A program made the translations under genes and the position numbers. From Danxiaibacter sp048498555 (GTDB lineage: Bacteria > Bacteroidota > Bacteroidia > Chitinophagales > Chitinophagaceae), in NCBI GenBank assembly GCA_048498555.1, contig JBEHXT010000027.1:1-64000 (forward strand): a stretch of DNA of 64,000 bases, in the 5' to 3' direction. Below the pieces are notes generated by a model that saw nothing but the letters and a program-made list of their open reading frames with translations, was not told where the DNA came from and searched no databases. This document shows, piece by piece, positions 63,259-64,000 of this stretch (positions within the stretch are counted from its first letter, which is position 1; each line of letters begins with the position of its first letter).

Positions 63259-64000
63259 ATGCAACGAAGAACATTCATAAAAAACACTTCCCTCGCTACT
63301 GCAGGCCTCACTATTCTTAACTTTCCGGTATTTGGCAAAAATGCTCCCAGCAATAAAGTTATTGTTGCTGTAATGGGCGTAAACAGCCGCGGAGCCTATC
63401 TTGCTAAATGTTATTCCGAATTAGAAAATGTAGAAGTTGGCTATATATGTGATGTTGAAGAAAAAGCAATTGCCAACGGCCTTGACGCCTTGAAAAAAGC
63501 ACCACGCAAGCCGGGCATTGTAAAAGATATAAGAAAACTTGTTGCTCAAAAAGATTTTGATGCATTGATCGTTGCCACGCCTGACCATTGGCATGCACCT
63601 GCTGCAATTCTCGGTGTGTCGAACGACAAGCACGTATATGTTGAAAAGCCTTGCGGACAAAATCCTTATGAAGGCGAGTTGCTTGGACAAGCCATGAAGA
63701 AATATAATAAACTTATACAAATGGGCAACCAACGCCGCTCTATGCCGACGTTAATACAAGCGGCAAAAGAAGTGCGTGAAGGTATAATTGGCAACGCTTA
63801 TTTCGCAAAAGCATGGTATGCTAATAATCGTAAAAGCATTGGTATTGGCAAGAAAGTTCCTGTTCCCTCAACGCTTGATTTTGAACTATGGCAAGGGCCT
63901 GCTCCCCGTAGGGATTACCAGGATAATCTGCTGCACTATAACTGGCACTGGTTTTGGCATTGGGGCACCGGAGAAGCATGCAACAATGGTACACATGAAA
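63259..64000 (+). CDS. Gfo/Idh/MocA family oxidoreductase, Tat-type signal (3' end cut by window)
   Basis: The first 247 codons of a longer gene; the reading frame stays open to the window edge. An N-terminal export signal with twin arginine (QRRTFIKNTSLATAGL, Arg3-Arg4) is followed by a Rossmann domain (VIVAVMGVNSRGAYLA at about 35-50, VATPDHWHAPAA near 113-124, VEKPCGQNP with the conserved EKP). It then enters the dehydrogenase alpha/beta domain (WQGPAPRRDY, YNWHWFWHWGTGE). Exported members of this family in Bacteroidota act on sugars or, in GH109, as NAD-dependent alpha-N-acetylgalactosaminidases. The substrate is unknown. It is divergent from the LacI gene. Confidence 0.88.
   Translation, partial: MQRRTFIKNTSLATAGLTILNFPVFGKNAPSNKVIVAVMGVNSRGAYLAKCYSELENVEVGYICDVEEKAIANGLDALKKAPRKPGIVKDIRKLVAQKDFDALIVATPDHWHAPAAILGVSNDKHVYVEKPCGQNPYEGELLGQAMKKYNKLIQMGNQRRSMPTLIQAAKEVREGIIGNAYFAKAWYANNRKSIGIGKKVPVPSTLDFELWQGPAPRRDYQDNLLHYNWHWFWHWGTGEACNNGTHE

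Overview
The window reads as chromosomal DNA of a member of the Bacteroidota, most likely the family Chitinophagaceae. The evidence is two SusC/SusD pairs, a type IX secretion C-terminal sorting domain, promoters of the TTTG-(17 to 23)-TAnnTTTG type, very few Shine-Dalgarno sequences, and families such as DUF4954, DUF5690, DUF2807 (GIN domain) and a Bacteroidota-type ECF sigma plus small membrane partner. No phage, insertion sequence or CRISPR array is visible.

Layout. 1-2.1 kb: a heptanucleotide array, an M20 dipeptidase and an S4 RNA-binding protein. 3-7.7 kb: a SusC/SusD pair behind a 1 kb leader. 7.9-10.5 kb (minus): a DoxX membrane protein and an M61 peptidase. 10.9-16.6 kb: a TolC/MFP/RND efflux operon. 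16.8-21.4 kb: a large secreted protein with tandem Ig-like repeats. 21.6-24.2 kb (minus): Der, Era and initiator tRNA. 25.3-27.9 kb: a TPP riboswitch and a TonB receptor, read as thiamine uptake. 28-32.3 kb (minus): a DUF4954 protein and GlmS. 32.7-38.3 kb: GNAT, MgtE, a SET protein, TetR, an ECF sigma with a membrane partner, and NlpC/P60. 38.6-43.1 kb: a Tat-exported phospholipase C and a GH123-like protein. 43.5-45.7 kb: EF-G. 46-55.7 kb (minus): a six-gene locus of XRE-cupin regulator, SusC, SusD, phosphohydrolase, DUF5690 transporter and TIGR03364-type FAD oxidase. 56-58.7 kb (minus): efp, accB, accC. 59-62 kb: a glycine-rich RRM protein, a fused GT81-like/HAD enzyme and a universal stress protein. 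62.1-64 kb: a LacI regulator divergent from a Gfo/Idh/MocA protein cut by the window edge.

How the parts connect. A palindrome, CAAACGTTTG, lies on the -33 element of the RND promoter and, in near-identical form, of the tetR promoter 26 kb away. This suggests that this TetR represses the pump and itself. The same decamer also lies at the glmS promoter and upstream of the GH123-like gene, in an identical 13-mer context. The 46-55 kb locus looks like a complete import-and-catabolism route for a phosphorus-containing amine, probably an aminophosphonate or related headgroup. The fused GT81/HAD protein looks like a one-polypeptide route to glucosylglycerate (or a similar glycosylglycerate), followed by a stress protein.

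The most unusual structural signal is non-coding. More than fifteen intergenic regions are filled with short imperfect repeated words of 7-12 bp. Each region has its own word, often in two opposed arms that could fold into long hairpins, and they are common between convergent genes. EF-P also lacks the canonical PGKG loop and carries a TAR-type loop like EfpL/YeiP.
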